NCBI GenBank assembly: GCA_947166135.1
Contig: CAMVDB010000011.1
Span: 1-41,710 of the forward strand
Source of the DNA: an uncultured Clostridia bacterium
Lineage (GTDB): Bacteria > Bacillota > Clostridia > Oscillospirales > Acutalibacteraceae
Reading direction: 5' to 3'
DNA length: 41,710 bases
Position 1 is the first letter of the stretch; each line of letters starts with the position of its first letter. Made by a program: the position numbers and the translations under genes. Below the pieces are notes generated by a model that was not told the origin of the DNA, ran no database searches, and saw only the letters and a list, made by a program, of their open reading frames with translations. Shown here piece by piece: positions 14,059-22,309 of the stretch.

Positions 14059-16179
14059 TTATTCAAAGAGGATCGTGCCGATAGGGTAGGGGGTATCGAG
14101 CAGAGCGGCGTACCGTCCGATGAAGGTTGCGTCCGGAACGCTGACGTCGCCGTCGCGGTCGCCGTCGGCGGCGTTATCACTGAAGTCGGGGACTTCGATC
14201 TCCGCGAGGCGGTATTGCACGGCGGTCACGTCGGTGATATCGACCTTGCCGTCGCTGTCGGCGTCGCCGAGGAGGAAGCCCTTCTCCGTACCGACCAGCG
14301 CATAGCAGTCGGCGAGCTCGCTGAACTGCATGACGAGCGTATTGCCGTCAAGCTCGGCGGGGATCCTGTCATCACTGTCAATAGTCGGATATTCGGAATC
14401 AACAGGGTAGAGGGAAAGCGTCTTGTAACGCGTCGTTTCTTCCGTCAGCGGGAGTCTCAGCTCTGCGGACGTATGCCTGAGCATATTGCCTTCTTCGTCA
14501 AAGATCATGAGCATCATCACGTTGAGCAGGTCGCCGTCGGTCAGCTCGCCGAGCTCCTTCATCATATTGTCCATCGTGCGGCGGCTGAGTCCGAGAGACG
14601 CGAGGGTCTCTTCGGAGCTGTTCTTGTCGAGGTAGACCATGATGTATTCGTGGCCGTTGAGACCGTCAAAGATCACGGTCACGCCGTCGGCGGTCGATTC
14701 ATACGCGACCGTATCGCGCTGAGCCGTCAGAGAGAGGGGATAAGCGGGCATGGTGAGGTAGTGCCAGCCGTAGTCATAGCTGTCCTCGTCAGTGTCCTTG
14801 GTGACGGTCGCCTTAGGCGAGTCGGTCCACGGAGAAAGAGTGTTCCAGCTGAGGAAGGTTCCGTCGCCGAAGAGGCTGTCGCAGTCGACGTCCATGTATT
14901 CGAGATACACGCGGTCGCCCGCCGAAGCATAGGTTCGGCTGACGGGTGAGAAGCCGTCGCCCGGGTCGACAGCGAGCTCATACAGCAGCTCGCCGCTGAT
15001 CGTACCGCTTACGGGAGCGCTCGATGTACCATAATAGATCACGCCGCAGTCGAGGGTGAAGCCGTTCGTTTGGATGCTGCCGTTATCGGTCAGGACGGGG
15101 CATGAGAGCTTGCCCGAAAGGGACAGGCTGCCGCCCTCGTCAATGCTTACGCTGAGCTCCGAGGTCTCGGGCAGCGTGCCCTTCGCTTGTGCAAGGCTGC
15201 TGCTGTTGACGGTGATATCCTGAGCGGGGAGCGGGTAGTAGCGATCCTCGGCGCTTCTGTCGGGACAGAGCGAAACGCTCCCGCTGACCGGCGTGATCAG
15301 CGCCGTGCAGGACGAACCGCAGATCAGGGGCGTGCCGTCGATTACGAGCATGCCGCCGCCTTCTTCGCAGGTGATGCAGCCGTCGCGGCTGAACAGCAGG
15401 TTTTGACTCTTTGCGGTCAGCGATCGGCTCGCGGAGAGCACCAGCTCACAGTCGTTGATCCACAGAGGCTTGTTCAGCGTGAGGTCGCCGTCGAGGGTGA
15501 CGCTGCCTGACTGTGAGTCAAGACAGATCCCGCCGATCGACTTGCTGCTGTTGAGCTTTACAAGCTCGCTGTAATCTGTTGCTTCGGCGAAGATCGTACC
15601 GCCGAGCTTTGTACGGATCGCTTCGACTGCCTTGACCATATCGGCGGGGTGATCGGGATCGGCGTGTGTGACGATGATCTTTGCTTCGTCATCGCATTCC
15701 GCTGTGCCGTTATGGATGAAGCGGCTCCTGCTGTCGCTCTCAACGCTGAAATACAGCTTTCCGTACAGAAGAAGATCGCCGTTGTTGACGATCGTGCCGT
15801 CGTCGGCGTCGAGCGTAGCGCCGTCGTAGATATTCAGAGAACCGTTGTTCGTGATCGAACCGCCCTCGGCGGGAGCGAGAATCGAGCCGGGCTCCAGCTC
15901 GAACGTGCCGCTGTTGATGATGTCTGCCTGCAGAAGGCTATCCTCGGCGAGGTCGACGGAAGCGTCCTTCGCGATCACGAGCGTATCTTCAAGGGTGTAA
16001 TAACCGCTGAGTGTGAGTTCCGTACCCGCAGGGATGGTGATCGTCCCATTCGATGGGGGAAAGGCTTGATATAATTCTAATACAGAATTAAAAGAAAACG
16101 ACTGCTCTGCGTGAACGGTCAGCGCAAAGGCACTGAGCAGCAAACAGAGCGTGAGGATAACGGAGATCAGTCTTTTCAT
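14059..16179 (-). CDS. Secreted beta-helix-like protein with type I dockerin
   Basis: This 706-residue exported protein has a signal peptide at about 1-24 (MKRLISVILTLCLLLSAFAL...). The N-terminal half has short beta-solenoid repeats built from phrases such as SITNNGSLNIYDGATL and GTIVNNGDLLLYGKL. The middle region (about 400-630) is beta-rich with no family I recognise. The C-terminal dockerin (about 635-706) has the Ca2+ loops DADSDGKVDITD and DGDRDGDVSVPD. It ends PYPIGTILFE, matching the PYAIGEIVYQ tail of the dockerin protein at 10644-13196. The start overlaps the ABC-F stop by 4 bp (ATGA), which gives translational coupling. The role is probably glycan binding or assembly on a cohesin scaffold; no catalytic domain is visible. 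Confidence 0.85.
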   Translation of the reverse strand: MKRLISVILTLCLLLSAFALTVHAEQSFSFNSVLELYQAFPPSNGTITIPAGTELTLSGYYTLEDTLVIAKDASVDLAEDSLLQADIINSGTFELEPGSILAPAEGGSITNNGSLNIYDGATLDADDGTIVNNGDLLLYGKLYFSVESDSRSRFIHNGTAECDDEAKIIVTHADPDHPADMVKAVEAIRTKLGGTIFAEATDYSELVKLNSSKSIGGICLDSQSGSVTLDGDLTLNKPLWINDCELVLSASRSLTAKSQNLLFSRDGCITCEEGGGMLVIDGTPLICGSSCTALITPVSGSVSLCPDRSAEDRYYPLPAQDITVNSSSLAQAKGTLPETSELSVSIDEGGSLSLSGKLSCPVLTDNGSIQTNGFTLDCGVIYYGTSSAPVSGTISGELLYELAVDPGDGFSPVSRTYASAGDRVYLEYMDVDCDSLFGDGTFLSWNTLSPWTDSPKATVTKDTDEDSYDYGWHYLTMPAYPLSLTAQRDTVAYESTADGVTVIFDGLNGHEYIMVYLDKNSSEETLASLGLSRRTMDNMMKELGELTDGDLLNVMMLMIFDEEGNMLRHTSAELRLPLTEETTRYKTLSLYPVDSEYPTIDSDDRIPAELDGNTLVMQFSELADCYALVGTEKGFLLGDADSDGKVDITDVTAVQYRLAEIEVPDFSDNAADGDRDGDVSVPDATFIGRYAALLDTPYPIGTILFE

Positions 16180-18077
16180 TCGGCGCCCTCCTGCAGTTCT
16201 GCCCAGAGCTCGTACAGCTCCTCGAGCCTGCCTTGGGCTTCTTCGAGCTCGGCGGTCAGCGCCATCAGCTGTTCGTAGTCGCTCTGCACGTCCTCCCGCG
16301 CGAGCTGATCTTGCAGCTCTTCCGATTTCGCTTCCAGCTCCTCGATCTCCGCTTCGGTGCGGGTGAGTTGGGTCTTTCGCTTGCGCTCCTCGCTCTGGCG
16401 CTGTTTTTTGAGCTGCCAGTCGTTGAGGGGCTTTTCCTTCTTTTCGGCGGGCTTCTCTCCGTCCTCTGATACGGCTTGCGCCGAGATGCGCTCGAGGTAG
16501 TTGTCGTAGTTGCCGAGGTATTCGGTCACGCCGTTCTTCCCGAGTGCAAGCACGCGGTCGGCGAGCTTGTTGATGAAGTAGCGGTCGTGGCTGATGATGA
16601 CGAGCGTGCCTTCATAGTCGCGCAGGGTATCCTCCAGCGCCTCGCGTGAGGACGCGTCGAGGTGGTTGGTCGGCTCGTCGAGCAGGAGCAGGTTGTACCC
16701 GCCCAGCATGAGCTTCAAGAGCGAGATCCGCGCTCTTTCTCCGCCGCTCATGGCGGACAGCGGCTTGAACACCTCGTCGCCCTTGAACAGGAACGCGGCG
16801 AGGGAGGATCGCACCTTGGTCTCGGTGAGCTGAGGGTAGGTGTTCCAGATCTCGTCGATGGCGGTGTTGTTGAGGTTCAGGTTCTCCTGCATCTGGTCGA
16901 AGTACCCGACGTCCACCATCGCGCCGTATTCATATTCGCCCGTGTCGGGGCGGAGCTTGCCGTTGAGGATACGGAACAGGGTCGTCTTTCCGCAGCCGTT
17001 ATCGCCGAGGATGAAGACGCGCTCGCCCTTGGTGATATGCAGGTCGACGTTTCTGAACAGCTTCTTATCGCCGAAGGCTTTACTGAGATCCTTCGCCATC
17101 AGCACGTCGTTGCCGCTCTCGTGGCGGGGCTCAAAGCGCATTCGGATGCTCTCGAGCGCGCTGTCGGGCTCGACGAGCTGTTCCTTGATGCGGTCGATCT
17201 CCTTCTGCTTCGACGCGGCGGTGCGGATGTTGCGCTCGCGGTTCCATCGCTTCTGCTGTTCGATGATGCCCTCGATGCGCCTGATCTCCTTCATATCGTT
17301 CCGATATTTATTCTCGAGCGCCTTTTCATGCGCCTGCTTCTTCTCGATAAAGACGGAGTACGCGCCCTTGTAGACGGTGCCTCTGCCGTGTTCGATCTCG
17401 ACGGTCTTGTTGGTGACCGCGTCGAGAAAGTAGCGGTCGTGGCTGACGATCAGCATCGCGCCTTTAAAATCGCGCAGAAAGCCCTCGAGCCACGCGACCG
17501 AGGCGATATCCAGGTGGTTGGTGGGCTCGTCGAGCAGGAGCATATCGCTTTTGGATAACAAGAGATTGAGTAAGCTGAGCTTGGAGCGCTGACCGCCCGA
17601 GAGCGCCGAGGTCGGCATCCCGAACTCCGCTTCCTTAAAGCCCAAACCCAGCAGCGCCGAGCGGGTACGGCTCTTGTAGGTCAGCCCGCCCTCGCTCTCG
17701 AAGCGTTCCATCAGCGCCGTCTGGCGCTCGATCAGGTCGACGGCGCCTTCGCTGACGGCGCGGTTTAGCTCGTCGATCTCCCGCTCCATCTCCTTGAGTT
17801 CGTCAAAGACCGATTCCAGCTCGTCATAGATACTGCGTGTTCCGTTGGAGCAGGCGTGCTGTTCCATGTATCCGATATTCAGCCCGCGCTGAGAGGCGAC
17901 AACGCCCGAGACCGGCTCGAGCTGACCGCAGATGATCTTGAACAGGGTGGTTTTACCGACGCCGTTGCGCCCGATCAAGCCGACCTTGTCGCGTGCTTCG
18001 ACCTCAAAGCTCAGATCCTCGAACAAGGTGCGTTCGCCGAACGCCATCGACACCTTGCTCAGTGATAAGACAGGCAT
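16176..18077 (-). CDS. ABC-F family ATPase
   Basis: This soluble 633-residue protein has two ATP-binding cassettes and no membrane segments. ABC-F proteins act on ribosomes as translation factors or antibiotic-protection factors. Cassette 1 has Walker A GRNGVGKTT (36-44), signature LSGGQRSKLSL and LLLDEPTNHLDIASV. Between the cassettes lies the charged P-site interaction linker (about 240-315, KKQAHEKALENKYRNDMKEI). Cassette 2 has GDNGCGKTT, MSGGERARISL and LLLDEPTNHLDASSR. The C-terminus (about 535-633) is a Glu/Lys-rich coiled coil. Family placement near YdiF/Uup-like housekeeping members is more likely than a resistance determinant, but sequence alone does not decide it. It is unexpectedly the lead gene of an operon with a dockerin protein. 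Confidence 0.93.
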   Translation of the reverse strand: MPVLSLSKVSMAFGERTLFEDLSFEVEARDKVGLIGRNGVGKTTLFKIICGQLEPVSGVVASQRGLNIGYMEQHACSNGTRSIYDELESVFDELKEMEREIDELNRAVSEGAVDLIERQTALMERFESEGGLTYKSRTRSALLGLGFKEAEFGMPTSALSGGQRSKLSLLNLLLSKSDMLLLDEPTNHLDIASVAWLEGFLRDFKGAMLIVSHDRYFLDAVTNKTVEIEHGRGTVYKGAYSVFIEKKQAHEKALENKYRNDMKEIRRIEGIIEQQKRWNRERNIRTAASKQKEIDRIKEQLVEPDSALESIRMRFEPRHESGNDVLMAKDLSKAFGDKKLFRNVDLHITKGERVFILGDNGCGKTTLFRILNGKLRPDTGEYEYGAMVDVGYFDQMQENLNLNNTAIDEIWNTYPQLTETKVRSSLAAFLFKGDEVFKPLSAMSGGERARISLLKLMLGGYNLLLLDEPTNHLDASSREALEDTLRDYEGTLVIISHDRYFINKLADRVLALGKNGVTEYLGNYDNYLERISAQAVSEDGEKPAEKKEKPLNDWQLKKQRQSEERKRKTQLTRTEAEIEELEAKSEELQDQLAREDVQSDYEQLMALTAELEEAQGRLEELYELWAELQEGAE

Positions 18078-18114
18078 AGCTTCACTTCTTTCAGATTAAT
18101 GGCTATATATTTCT

Positions 18115-18143
18115 ATTCTACCTTAAATCTGCCGAAAGAGCAA
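18115..18143 (-). promoter_or_regulatory. Promoter of the ABC-F/dockerin operon
   Basis: On the minus strand, TTGCTC (18143-18138) and TAGAAT (18120-18115) are separated by 17 bases. They lie 38 bases before the ATG at 18077. Confidence 0.7.
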
Positions 18144-18207
18144 TAGGGAAATTAATCGGGCGCCTTTTGGCAGAGGGAGTTCCCGTGCAGAACTTTCTTA
18201 TCGTCCA

Positions 18208-18236
18208 TTGACTTTTTGCCGCCTTTACATTAATAT
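18208..18236 (+). promoter_or_regulatory. Promoter of the DUF1858 gene
   Basis: TTGACT (18208-18213) and TAATAT (18231-18236) are 17 bases apart, 32 bases before the ATG at 18269. It is divergent from the ABC-F promoter 65 bases away. Confidence 0.75.
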
Positions 18237-18268
18237 AGTATTATCAATAAAATTTTGAGGTGATTTAT

Positions 18269-18493
18269 ATGAAATTTGACGTAAATACCAAAATAGCAGA
18301 GATTTTGAAGCAGTTTCCGTGGCTGCCCGAGGAGCTCGTGAAGATCGACAGCCGTTTCAGCATCGTGAATTCTCCGATCGGTAAAATGCTGATCAAGAAC
18401 GCGACTGTCGCCGATCTGTGCAGCAAGGCGGGTATCAAGCCCGAGGACGCGCTGCAGAAGCTCGAGGAGCTGATCTCTTCACACAAAGGCTGA
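18269..18493 (+). CDS. DUF1858 domain protein
   Basis: This 74-residue cytosolic protein fits DUF1858 along its whole length. The DVNTKIAEILKQFPWLPEEL start, the SRFSIVNSPIGKML middle and the ATVADLCSKAGIKPEDALQ end match the helical layout. The family is often found alone or fused to redox proteins in anaerobes, and its biochemical role is not settled. The ATG at 18269 has AGGTGA 6-11 bases upstream. A GTG nine bases earlier is part of that ribosome site. It has its own promoter and terminator. Confidence 0.88.
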   Translation: MKFDVNTKIAEILKQFPWLPEELVKIDSRFSIVNSPIGKMLIKNATVADLCSKAGIKPEDALQKLEELISSHKG

Positions 18494-18509
18494 TTTATGT
18501 ATAACGCAG

Positions 18510-18533
18510 GGGCGGCTGTCAGCTGCCCTTTTT
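18510..18533 (+). terminator. Terminator after the DUF1858 gene
   Basis: GGGCGGCT (18510-18517) pairs with AGCTGCCC (18521-18528), with one G-U, followed by five T. Confidence 0.85.
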
Positions 18534-18654
18534 GCTGAAAAAATTCAAAAATCATAAAACTTTTTTCTGTGTCATTGCATCTATGTGATGTAAGGACAGG
18601 CGCTCAGCATTGTACAGCGCAAATCCCGTACAATATTATCCCAAGGAGGAAGTT

Positions 18655-19989
18655 ATGAAACAGAAGAAATTATTATCCTTTATTCTCACACTGACGATGG
18701 CGTTCACGGCTCTGTGTATCGTTCCGGTCGGCGTATCCGCCGCAGATACGGGTGAGCTGACCGACAGCAGGTATCCCGGCTTTCGCTACACGGTCGAGTC
18801 AAACAAGGCGACGGTCACCTCTTATTTCGGTACCGCAACCTCCGTCGTCGTACCCGCCTCGCTGGGCGGCTATCCCGTGACCGAGATCGGTGCAAACGCC
18901 TTCGGCGCCTGCGATTCGATCCTTCATCTTGAACTGCCCGACGGTCTGACAACGATCGGCGATCATGCCTTTGACGGCTGTATGAATTTAGATATTCTCG
19001 TGATCCCTCCCTCGGTCACGTCGATCGGTCGGATCGGTACGGTGCTCACCGGCGAATCCCCCGATGAGCCCGGTATGGAGCCTGTGTGGAATGAGGTGAA
19101 GCTGACGCTCGTCGGCTGCGTCGGCTCAGAGGCGGAGGACGCGGCTCAAAGGGACGCCCTGACCTTTGTTCAGCTCCGATATCCGACGCTCGAGGAGCAT
19201 ACCGCTGATGATAATGTGATCGTCAGCATCCCCTCGGGCATGGATTATGTCGCTGTTCCCACAACGCCTTACGAGAAAAACGGCGAGGGCTTCACCGACA
19301 CCACCGGGCTGCCGGAGAATATGTATGTTGATTATGGCTATGAGATCATCCCCCTGCGGCGCGGCAACTATGCCGGTATCACGTCATCCGTGAACGTCAA
19401 GATCGCCTGTGACGAGCCCAAGGCGCTCGTTTATCACTTGGACTTCAACAATAAGCTGACCGAACTGCACGCAAAGTACAGCGGCGGCTACCTGAGCTTT
19501 ACGACCTCGCAGTTAGGCAAATTCTGGGTCGTAAAACAGTGTTTCTACGATAAGGATCCCGTTCTGCACGGCAAGATCACGACCTTCCTCAATGAGAACG
19601 ATCAGGCAAGCCTGCGCCTGACGGGCTACGGCACGGATTCGACGATCACGCGGAATTTGAATCTGAACAACTACGCCTACAAGACCCTCGATGAAAACGG
19701 TACCTACACCCTCACCGTCAGCAAGAAAAACCACGTCACCCGCAGGTATACGGTCAGGATCAAGGGAGACACGGAGCTCGATGTCAAGCTCTGTCCGCGC
19801 GGCGACGTTACCGCTGACGGCAAGGTGACGACCTTCGACTTCGGTATGGTGAACGCTCACGCCAGAGGTCAGTCGACGCTCACCGGCTACCCGTTTGACT
19901 GTGCCGACGTGACCGGCGACGGCAAGGTGACCACTCTGGACGCGGGTAAGATCAACGCCCACGCCAGAGGTCAGTCCAAGCTGTGGTAA
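18655..19989 (+). CDS. Secreted BspA-type leucine-rich-repeat protein with NAHARG dockerin-like tail
   Basis: This 444-residue exported protein has a signal peptide at about 1-30. BspA/LRR_5 repeats (about 55-130) include VPASLGGYPVTEIGANAFG and LPDGLTTIGDHAFDGC. The middle region is of no recognised family. A beta-sandwich regulatory-like module (about 300-380) contains GTYTLTVSKKNHVTRRYTV. The dockerin-like tail (about 382-444) has two loops, DVTADGKVTTFD and DVTGDGKVTTLD, each followed by a helix with NAHARGQS, and ends KLW. The helix differs from the canonical dockerins nearby. The same module and tail end the 1363-residue protein at 22310-26401. The ATG at 18655 has AAGGAGG upstream. It is likely a surface-displayed protein that binds a partner protein or host/diet polymer. 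Confidence 0.85.
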   Translation: MKQKKLLSFILTLTMAFTALCIVPVGVSAADTGELTDSRYPGFRYTVESNKATVTSYFGTATSVVVPASLGGYPVTEIGANAFGACDSILHLELPDGLTTIGDHAFDGCMNLDILVIPPSVTSIGRIGTVLTGESPDEPGMEPVWNEVKLTLVGCVGSEAEDAAQRDALTFVQLRYPTLEEHTADDNVIVSIPSGMDYVAVPTTPYEKNGEGFTDTTGLPENMYVDYGYEIIPLRRGNYAGITSSVNVKIACDEPKALVYHLDFNNKLTELHAKYSGGYLSFTTSQLGKFWVVKQCFYDKDPVLHGKITTFLNENDQASLRLTGYGTDSTITRNLNLNNYAYKTLDENGTYTLTVSKKNHVTRRYTVRIKGDTELDVKLCPRGDVTADGKVTTFDFGMVNAHARGQSTLTGYPFDCADVTGDGKVTTLDAGKINAHARGQSKLW

Positions 19990-20155
19990 GGTTTGATATA
20001 ACGGTCAATGCGAGCGTATACAAATCGTCATTGCGAGGCTCCCTAACCGGGGTCCCCAAAAAGCCCCTGCTTTTTGGGGAGAGGAGGAGTCGCGGAGCAA
20101 GGTCAAGGCATACCAACCGGATATGCCTACCGCGCAGAGCGAACGACGACGATGT
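19990..20155. repeat. Dispersed repeat, copy A
   Basis: The block from GTCATTGCGAGGCTCCC to GCGCAGAGCGAACGACGA recurs at 20348-20598. Within it TTTTTGGGG can pair with CCCCAAAAA, and GGCATACC with GGATATGCC. No gene is seen. Confidence 0.8.
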
Positions 20156-20218
20156 GGCAATCTCAACCGAATATAACAGTCATTACGAAGAGCAGAGGCT
20201 CCCTTTGGTAAAGGTGAG

Positions 20219-20252
20219 ATTCTGTCCAAATCTGTGATTTGGATTACAGAAT
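20219..20252. other. Long imperfect hairpin in non-coding DNA
   Basis: ATTCTGT and CCAAATC pair with GATTTGG and ACAGAAT, with a 3-base bulge and a 3-base loop. It stands between the two copies of the dispersed repeat. It has no T run and no neighbouring gene start, so it is probably part of a repetitive element. Confidence 0.6.
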
Positions 20253-20347
20253 CCATACACCGGAGAGCTCCCGCGGGAGCGGGTGAGGGATTGTATAAAT
20301 GGAGCAAAGCGACCAACCGATTATTATAGTACTCGTTGCGCTCAGAT

Positions 20348-20598
20348 AAATCGTCATTGAGAGCATATAAATTGTCATTGCGAGGCTCCCTAACCGGGGT
20401 CCCCAAAAAGCCCCTAAACGAGGCTCCAAAAAGCCCTGCTTTTTGGAGAAAGGACGAGTGGCAAAGCGAGTACGACAACGGTCACACTTGACCGTTGTCA
20501 TCGAGCACAGCCAACGAGGACGCTGGGGAGAGGAGGAGTCGCGGAGCAAGGTCAAGGCATACCAACCGGATATGCCTACCGCGCAGAGCGAACGACGA
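20348..20598. repeat. Dispersed repeat, copy B with nested insertion
   Basis: This copy is nearly identical to copy A at 20009-20155, except that about 105 bp is inserted after CCCCAAAAAGCCCCT. The insert carries its own shortened variant of the same element (CGAGGCTCCAAAAAGCCC onward). It also has a perfect 11-bp inverted repeat, GACAACGGTCA with TGACCGTTGTC (20474-20499). The rest of 20600-20790 has no gene, only another palindrome. Confidence 0.78.
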
Positions 20599-20715
20599 TG
20601 GAGCGCTGTTGCATTCTCATCTACGTTGGCGATCAGCACCGAGGTAATATGAAGGTTTCTCCCTTCGGTCGGTCAATTTATGCAATCCCTCCGAGTCGGA
20701 ACAAGTTCCGACCCA

Positions 20716-20736
20716 CCTCCCTTTACCAAAGGGAGG
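20716..20736. repeat. Short palindrome CCTCCCTTT-acc-AAAGGGAGG
   Basis: This perfect 9-bp inverted repeat around ACC has relatives near 20199-20214, 22091-22113, 22215-22236 and 41502-41520. Copies occur only between genes. Confidence 0.75.
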
Positions 20737-20797
20737 CTTTCGCGTCAATCTCAACCGAATAAAAAAGCATCAGATAACACCGCAGAAATATTCGCGC

Positions 20798-20834
20798 GCG
20801 GGACGCCTTACCGATGTGAGGCGTCCCGCTTTTT
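20798..20834 (+). terminator. Strong rho-independent terminator
   Basis: A perfect 11-bp stem, GCGGGACGCCT (20798-20808) with AGGCGTCCCGC (20819-20829), is followed by five T. The nearest upstream plus-strand gene ends 800 bases earlier. It either closes a long 3' region or insulates the next gene. Confidence 0.8.
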
Positions 20835-20866
20835 ATGTTATACGGTCTGCTTTTATGCTGTTTTCC

Positions 20867-20895
20867 TTGATTTTATTACCGAGTCATGATATGAT
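20867..20895 (+). promoter_or_regulatory. Promoter of the phosphatase/nuclease-fold gene
   Basis: TTGATT (20867-20872) and TATGAT (20890-20895) are 17 bases apart, 80 bases before the ATG at 20976. Confidence 0.7.
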
Positions 20896-20975
20896 AAAAA
20901 TAGCTAAAAGAAAATCGGTTATTCTGTTAATTATGTGTATTTTTTCGTTGTATTTGATGAACCGGAGGTGCTCTT

Positions 20976-22085
20976 ATGTATGTCAATAAGCCGATGCAGG
21001 AGAAGAAAAAGACCCGGTGGTGGAAGATCCCGCTGACGGTGATCGCGCTGATCCTCGTCGCCGCGATCATTTACGTCGCCTACGTCTTTATCTCCTACAA
21101 CCGTATCGAGGATAATCAGGAGCTGATCCCTAAGGGTACGGCGAAGTCCGCCGCGGTGAAGCTTAATAAGGAATATACCGCCCTGACCTATAACGTCGGC
21201 TTCGGCGCGTATACGCCCGACTTCACCTTCTTTATGGACGGCGGTAAGAGCTCGTGGGCTGAGAGCGAAGCGAGCGTCGTCGCCTGTATCGACGGCTCGG
21301 CGGATATCATCAAGGAGAACAACGCCGACTTCGCCCTGATCCAGGAGGTCGACTTCGGCTCCACCCGCAGCTATCATGTCGACGAGAGGCAGCAGCTGAT
21401 CGACCGATTTCCCGATTACAGCTCGGTCTTCGCGGTGAACTATCATTCGGCGTTCCTCTTCTATCCCTTCACCCGGCCCCACGGCGCGTCCAACAGCGGC
21501 TTGCTCACCCTCAGCGAGAGCGGTATCAGCTCCGCGATCCGCCGCAGCCTGCCGATCTCCGAGGGCTTCAAGAAGTTTCTCGACCTCGACCGTGCCTACA
21601 GCGTCAGCCGTATTCCGACCGAGAACGGTAAGGAGCTGGTCATCATCAACACCCATACCTCCGCCTACGGTACCGACGGCGACCTCCAGACCCGACAGAT
21701 GCAGATGATGTTCGACGATATGGCGGCGGAGTATAAAAAGGGCAATTACGTCATCTGCGGCGGCGACTTCAACCATGATTTCACCGGCGACAGTAAGTAT
21801 AAGCTGAACGACGCGACCCCCGAGGATCTCGAGGCGCTCGCGTGGTGCGCAGAGTTTCCCGCCGAGCTGATCCCCGAGGGCTTCGCCCGCGTGACGGATT
21901 ACGCGAGCGGTCTTCGCCCCTCTACCCGCAACACCGACATCCCCTACAGCGACGCGAGCTTCGTCGTTACCCTCGACGGCTTCATCGTCTCCGATAACAT
22001 CGAGCCGACCTTCGTCGACGTCATCGATACGGGCTTCAGGTATTCCGACCATAACCCCGTGAAGATGAAGTTCAAGTTGAAATAG
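20976..22085 (+). CDS. Membrane-anchored endonuclease/exonuclease/phosphatase-fold protein
   Basis: This 369-residue protein has an N-terminal basic stretch and one transmembrane helix (about 17-40), then an EEP (DNase I-like) domain to the C-terminus, presumably facing outside. Catalytic-type motifs are present: the Mg2+ glutamate in LIQEVDFG (about 120), INTHTSAYG (about 227), the GGDFNHDFTGD core (about 261) and SDHNPVKM at the end. The fold hydrolyses phosphodiesters or phosphomonoesters; substrates range from DNA to inositol phosphates and lipids. A surface-anchored copy could act on extracellular DNA, sphingomyelin-like lipids or phytate, but the sequence does not decide. GGAGGTG precedes the ATG. 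Confidence 0.88.
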   Translation: MYVNKPMQEKKKTRWWKIPLTVIALILVAAIIYVAYVFISYNRIEDNQELIPKGTAKSAAVKLNKEYTALTYNVGFGAYTPDFTFFMDGGKSSWAESEASVVACIDGSADIIKENNADFALIQEVDFGSTRSYHVDERQQLIDRFPDYSSVFAVNYHSAFLFYPFTRPHGASNSGLLTLSESGISSAIRRSLPISEGFKKFLDLDRAYSVSRIPTENGKELVIINTHTSAYGTDGDLQTRQMQMMFDDMAAEYKKGNYVICGGDFNHDFTGDSKYKLNDATPEDLEALAWCAEFPAELIPEGFARVTDYASGLRPSTRNTDIPYSDASFVVTLDGFIVSDNIEPTFVDVIDTGFRYSDHNPVKMKFKLK

Positions 22086-22090
22086 TATCA

Positions 22091-22113
22091 GGCTCCCTTT
22101 GGGAAAGGGAGCC
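22091..22113 (+). terminator. Palindromic repeat acting as terminator
   Basis: GGCTCCCTTT pairs perfectly with AAAGGGAGCC around GGG, six bases after the stop of the phosphatase-fold gene. The T tract is short. It belongs to the same palindromic repeat family as 20716-20736. Confidence 0.55.
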
Positions 22114-22214
22114 TTGGAAATCGACTGCTCATATATTTTTTTGATACTTTCTCGACAATCTGCGGGCTGAATGAATTCAGCCCCTACAATGATTCAGCCT
22201 TACAAAGGACAACG

Positions 22215-22236
22215 GCTACCCTTTACCAAAGGGATG
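22215..22236. repeat. Short palindrome copy before the 1363-residue protein gene
   Basis: CCCTTT-acc-AAAGGG recurs here in the 220-bp non-coding gap. The gap also has a GAATTCAGCCCCTAC repeat fragment near 22172-22187, related to 26508-26530. Confidence 0.6.
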
Positions 22237-22309
22237 CTTTGCACGCACATACACACCATGCATATACCCACCGTGCACACACTCATTATATCCCTAAGGA
22301 GGAATACTC

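Noticed and set aside
20009..20598. Possible CRISPR array, because of repeated blocks
   Set aside because: There are only two large copies plus a nested variant. Short direct repeats with regular unique spacers are absent, and no cas genes are seen.
20931..22052. A 373-codon open frame antisense to the phosphatase/nuclease-fold gene
   Set aside because: There is no ribosome site and no motif. The plus strand has intact catalytic motifs, a promoter and a ribosome site.
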